Positions 59,936-64,000 of a stretch of 64,000 bases of DNA are shown piece by piece. Source of the DNA: Ecdyonurus torrentis (taxonomy: Eukaryota > Arthropoda > Insecta > Ephemeroptera > Heptageniidae); contig OX439137.1 of NCBI GenBank assembly GCA_949318235.1, positions 9,139,181-9,203,180 of the forward strand, written 5' to 3'. A program made the translations under genes and the position numbers. The notes beneath the pieces were generated by a model. That model made no database searches. It was not told where the DNA came from and worked only from the letters and a program-made list of their open reading frames with translations. The stretch's first letter is position 1. The number at the start of each line of letters is the position of its first letter.

Positions 59936-61277
59936 TAAAACTATTTTTATGATAAATTATAAAATTTGGTAGTATTATTCAAAGAATTAGGAATTATAGC
60001 TAACAAAATAAGAATGAGAAAACTTACTACTATTTAACACGCTAATTTCATAGTTTTAAAATCAAAGTTTTAACGATAGACATATGGTTTCAACCTAAAA
60101 AAATCAGTAAATTTTGTTTCAAAGTTTATGTAAAAATAAAGCTTTTGTTTTGTTAAAAAATAGCTTTCAATATTGTATTATCAACAAGGCTATGACAGTG
60201 CTATATCAATGGGAAACTATTACAATTTAATTTAAAAATGTTTAAATTTATACAGTTGATTTGATACGATATAATATATTGTCTTTATAATTTTTGAAAC
60301 TCAAAAAAATTTTTATCATTCAATCGAATAACTTTTTTAAAGAAATATGAAACCATTCGTGTTGGAATTTAAAAATTATTATAAAGCTAGAAGAAAATAA
60401 GGAAGAGGAATGTAAATCCAGAGATGGAAAGTGTTATTTTTTATATAAACAACAATACATATTATTAAAAATTGTTTTGACCTTTTGTATCAACGGAAAG
60501 AAATATTTCTATAAATAAAAATAATGCGCAGCATGAATTCATAATTATTTTTTTTACTATAAACTTTGAAAAAAATTACTTAAATATTTATATTTTTATT
60601 TATTATCCTACTATATTTTAATGAATATAATATCTAACTCAATTAATTAATTTTTATTCTTAATTGTCATTAAGGTAAAAAAAATGAAACTGCACCTTTA
60701 AGGTACATTCACATTTAAATATTAGCTATATTAACTTTGGGAAATTAATTTCCGTTTAAATTAATGCCATATTCAATAATTTGCTGCATAAAGGTACAAT
60801 ATATACGTCTTTACGTGTAGTACACGTAAATAATAAATTTCATAATTTATGCTCCTAAATTAGAACAACACAAATAATTATGCTGTACAACATAATATTT
60901 ATGCTATTGTAACATAGTAATTGTGAGTTGTATAGGATATATTATGTTGTATTGAACAAAATTTGCTGAAAAAATGGGGTATAATACAATTTATACGTAT
61001 TTATTTTTGTCTATGTATGGTAATTGTTCTAATTATCGGCAGTTGTATTTTTTTTTAAATACCTTCCACTAATTTTAGGACTTTAAAATTTTAGAACAAA
61101 AGATATTCTTAAGCAATCATTTCTGTGTAAAAATTTCAAAACTCTCAAATGAGTGGAACGTATTATAAACAAAGCAGCAAACACCTGCCGATAATTGCGG
61201 CAAGCATGCTGATTACAATTACCATATATGATTTTACTTGTTTAATGCATGTCTTCTTTATTAAAATTTTTTGAAGT

Positions 61278-62677
61278 CCCTGCTCAAAATTCTTGGACAA
61301 GACCTTGCAAGGTCTTGCAAGATGCTTCAAGATTGCAAGATCTTGCACAAAACTTCAAGATCTTGACCTATTTCTTGCAAGAATTTTTTAAAATCTTGCA
61401 AGATTTATTTTTGGTTTCAAGAAATAAAATCTTGAAGTCTTGAACTGTTAAAGCTCAAGACTGCCAAAAAAATCTTGCAAGATATCAGCAAAATCTTTCA
61501 AGAAAATTTTATTTTGAGGACATTGCCGATCTTGATGAAAATACTTCAAGATTGCAAAATTAATCTTGCAAGATTGTAACAAAATCTTGCAAGTTTTTTT
61601 TTTATGGGGGAAAGGGAGATTAACCCCTAAAATGAGTTAAAAGTCTTGAAGCGAGGTACTATTTTTTTATATGAAATTTAAAAGTAGCTTTTTAAAAGGA
61701 AATTGTAAAATTGATATAATCTTGCAAGATTTTGGTCAAGATCTTGAACTACCCCTTGGCTGTACCCTAAAACGAAGGGTGCATTTAGTATTTTGTAATT
61801 TACTTTTTATTTTTATTCGAAAAATTGCAAATTTCTGAAAATCTTGCAAGAATGGTCAAGATCTTGAACAACCCCTTAAATGCACCCTAAAATGTGTTAG
61901 GGGTGAATGAGTATATTGCTATTTACTTTTTATTTATTATAAACGTTGATTTTTAACAAAATTGCAAAAATTAAAAAAATCTTGCAAGATAGGTCAAGAT
62001 CTTGAACTACCCCTAAGCTGAAACCACCCTAAAATGATAGTAATGTTTTTTTGTATTACGACTTGATAGTAAATCGATTTTTAGCAAGAAAATGTATAAT
62101 TGTAATATTTAGTATAATATATTATATATAAATATCAGTTCTATAATAAAACTAATCCATTTATTGGATTCCTTACCTATTTTTACCCCTAAATACAAAA
62201 TTTCATATTTTTAGGGGTTGAGGGTACTTAGCAGTATAAGTCCGAAGTAGTTACAATGTTATATAGTTCAAATTGCGAAGTACTAGTAAGTCTGTTACAG
62301 AACTGCAGTGCTAGGACCGGCTCCCATGTGATCATCAAAGTTAAGCAACGTCGAGCGTGGTCAGTAGTTGGATGGGTGAAAAAAAATTAAAGTTCAAGCT
62401 ATATATAATAACAACGCAAAAATATTTTTTTAAATTCTTTTGTTACATTTCTGCACCAAAATGTTCAGTAACTAATGCGCTGCTTATTTATATATCAAAA
62501 TAAGCATTAAAAATTTTTTTGTTCAAGATCTTGCAAGATCTTGGTCCAAGATCTGGCAAGATCTTGGACCAAGACCTTGCAAGATCTTGACACAAGATCT
62601 TGCAAGGTCTTGACCAAAAATCTTGTTCAAGATCTTGCAAGATCTTGCAAGGTCTTGGCCAAGAATTTTGAGCAGGG
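61278..62677. mobile_element. 1.4-kb foldback element with CTTGCAAGATCTTG arrays
   Basis: Terminal inverted repeats CCCTGCTCAAAATTCTTGG and CCAAGAATTTTGAGCAGGG. Inside both ends lie dense, irregular arrays of the self-complementary words CTTGCAAG and CAAGATCTTG (about 61298-61610 and 62521-62660), with further single copies at 61720-61740, 61840-61870 and 61978-62000. A 5S rRNA-like fragment lies at 62318-62379. No transposase frame is present. The apparent frames at 61249-61443 and 62541-62786 are just the arrays read through. Confidence 0.82.
62318..62379 (+). pseudogene. 5S rRNA-like fragment
   Basis: Contains ATCATCAAAGTTAAGCAACG then TCGAGCGTGGTCAGTAGTTG and GATGGGTGA. These correspond to the central and 3' internal-promoter part of animal 5S rRNA. 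The 5' third is unrecognisable and it runs into poly-A, so it is a retroposed or SINE-derived fragment, not a functional gene. Confidence 0.75.
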
Positions 62678-62891
62678 GTTAGAGTCCACAGACTTTTTTG
62701 CCTCGACTATAGTACGTACAAAAGTGCCTATAAGTTTTACCAAGTATAATTTCTCACCTATCATTTCTGCAACGTTGAAAACCTAAACTCAAGTTACATG
62801 CATTTAAATAGCAATCGTGACTTCTCAACAACGAGAGAAAAAAAATCTCATTGAGTGACAGCAATTGCAGAATGTATTTCTAGTGTGTACT

Positions 62892-63074
62892 CAGGGTCGG
62901 ACTGGCACTGAAGGGGCCACTTCCGCGTAAAAAGGCCGTAACACCCTTAAGGGGGGCCACAAAAGGGGTCATAACACACTGGTTACGCCCCTTTTAGGGC
63001 CTTAGGGGCCTCCAAACAGGAGGGGCCACGTCCGATATTGCGGACTTACTCTTTTGGCCATGAGTCCGAGCCTG
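62892..63074. mobile_element. hAT-type MITE with perfect 8-bp target duplication
   Basis: 183 bp; ends CAGGGTCGGACTGGCACTG and inverse of CAGGCTCGGACTCATGG. Flanked by TGTGTACT at 62884-62891 and again at 63075-63082. Much richer in GC than its surroundings. The CAGGGTCGGACTGG terminus is one widely seen in animal hAT-derived repeats (general knowledge). Confidence 0.88.
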
Positions 63075-64000
63075 TGTGTACTTATATTCACTGACTGTTA
63101 CGCTCCAAACATGAATGAGTTAAAGCATTTTGTCTCATGAAGTTCTTGTAAAACGCTGATGATCTATGGAGATATTAATATTGATATGCATTTTCAGTTT
63201 ATCTCTTCAATATAGTTAATATTTTTAGTGTTTAGTTTCTTAATTGACGTAAATAAATTAATGAACAGTGCAATCAAATTTTTGTCGTGAAATTTAAAAA
63301 GTTTGATTTTAAAGTTTAAAATTTTACACTGTTATATAATATAAGAATCTTTCTTGAATGAAAATGTTATTAGATTTCCTCTCTTATAAAACTTCCATTT
63401 GTTAAACTATAGAACAGGTATTGGACAGAGAAAAATGAAGTTAAAATAAAAATGAAACAGAGAAAAAAAGAAACTTGTCTTGGCACACGATAATGAATGG
63501 CCAAGTGGCTACAACATGCCTGTTCGTAAAAACCCTCTAACTTTTATATATATAAAGAGAGGTGCTTAAAAAGCGTGCTTATATACTAAGATTCAAAATA
63601 AATTTTAATTATTAAATTAAAATAATCAAATTTTTTAAGTATGCTTGTATCAGTTTTATAAAAACTTATAAAAGTAAAATAATTCAAGTTAAATTTTTGA
63701 AAAATTTATATGTAATTGAATTAAAATTATATATATAGTATTCAAGGTTATATAAAATTTATATAAATTTAAGTATATATTCAACAACAGGTTACTAAAG
63801 TAATAATGTAAAAAAAAAAAGCTGTACACACCGGAAAGCGTGGGCGAACTTGAAAAACGAAGAAGTTATTTTCTTCTTTTTTTTTTTTAAACAAGATTTT
63901 TTTTTTCTCTCTCTATTTGAAAACCCACCTGCAAAAGATTTGCAACAATGTTTTTTTTTTTTGCTATTATTTTTTATTATATTGAAATTGTTATCTTTTT

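Larger units (their letters stand above)
48719..61277. other. Intergenic DNA upstream of GALK2
   Basis: No supported exon. Several MITE families, (AG)n at 51041-51085, 54473-54510, 55850-55872 and 56200-56276, a (TA)n tract at 50031-50060 and numerous poly-T tracts. Open frames at 53401-53069 (minus) and 55177-55491 (plus) are no longer than expected by chance. Confidence 0.55.

Noticed and set aside
62318..62379. Functional 5S rRNA gene
   Set aside because: Only the central/3' part is recognisable, the 5' third is missing, and it runs into poly-A.
61249..62786. Frames with repeated ARSCKVL/QDL peptides
   Set aside because: They are the CTTGCAAGATCTTG arrays read through in frame, not a repeat protein.

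Overview
The window is eukaryotic nuclear DNA, almost certainly from a metazoan invertebrate. It is very AT-rich, with spliced genes (GT/AG introns) and long microsatellites. Many dispersed short inverted-repeat elements are present, and one repeat has a 5S rRNA-derived head. I cannot place the lineage more precisely from sequence alone. No prokaryotic, plasmid or viral organisation is visible, and nearly all open frames outside the exons below are chance frames or run through simple repeats.

Two genes can be reconstructed completely, both on the minus strand and in the same direction. Ataxin-3 (ATXN3; Josephin-family deubiquitinase) has 7 coding exons between 38687 and 29516 and encodes 364 residues. 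The Josephin triad is intact (C14, H121, N136). There are five ubiquitin-interacting motifs (UIMs), four of them in one 331-bp exon. The RRKR-type VCP/p97-binding motif is kept, and the protein ends about where the human polyglutamine tract would start. N-acetylgalactosamine kinase (GALK2) has 9 coding exons between 48718 and 42582 and encodes 474 residues, with all three GHMP-kinase motifs. The two genes are about 3.9 kb apart and nothing suggests shared function. A third minus-strand gene is represented by a first coding exon with a signal peptide (23815-23693). A weak candidate second exon lies far downstream at 9585-9418.

Layout: 1-23.7 kb is gene-poor and full of simple repeats and MITEs, apart from the candidate exon. 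23.7-29.5 kb is intergenic. 29.5-38.7 kb is ATXN3, 38.7-42.6 kb intergenic, and 42.6-48.7 kb GALK2. 48.7-64 kb is intergenic, ending in a 1.4-kb foldback element (61.3-62.7 kb) and a clean hAT-type MITE.

The most distinctive non-genic content is a dense community of small non-autonomous DNA transposons. At least four families start TTAAAG and end CTTTAA and sit on TTAA. In two places different families abut and share a single TTAA. In one place a TTAA element sits inside a TA-flanked element whose empty site can be read elsewhere in the window. Other families have TA-type ends, one is inserted in a (TA)n microsatellite, and one shows a perfect 8-bp target duplication. No transposase gene was found, so all of them appear to depend on enzymes encoded elsewhere.
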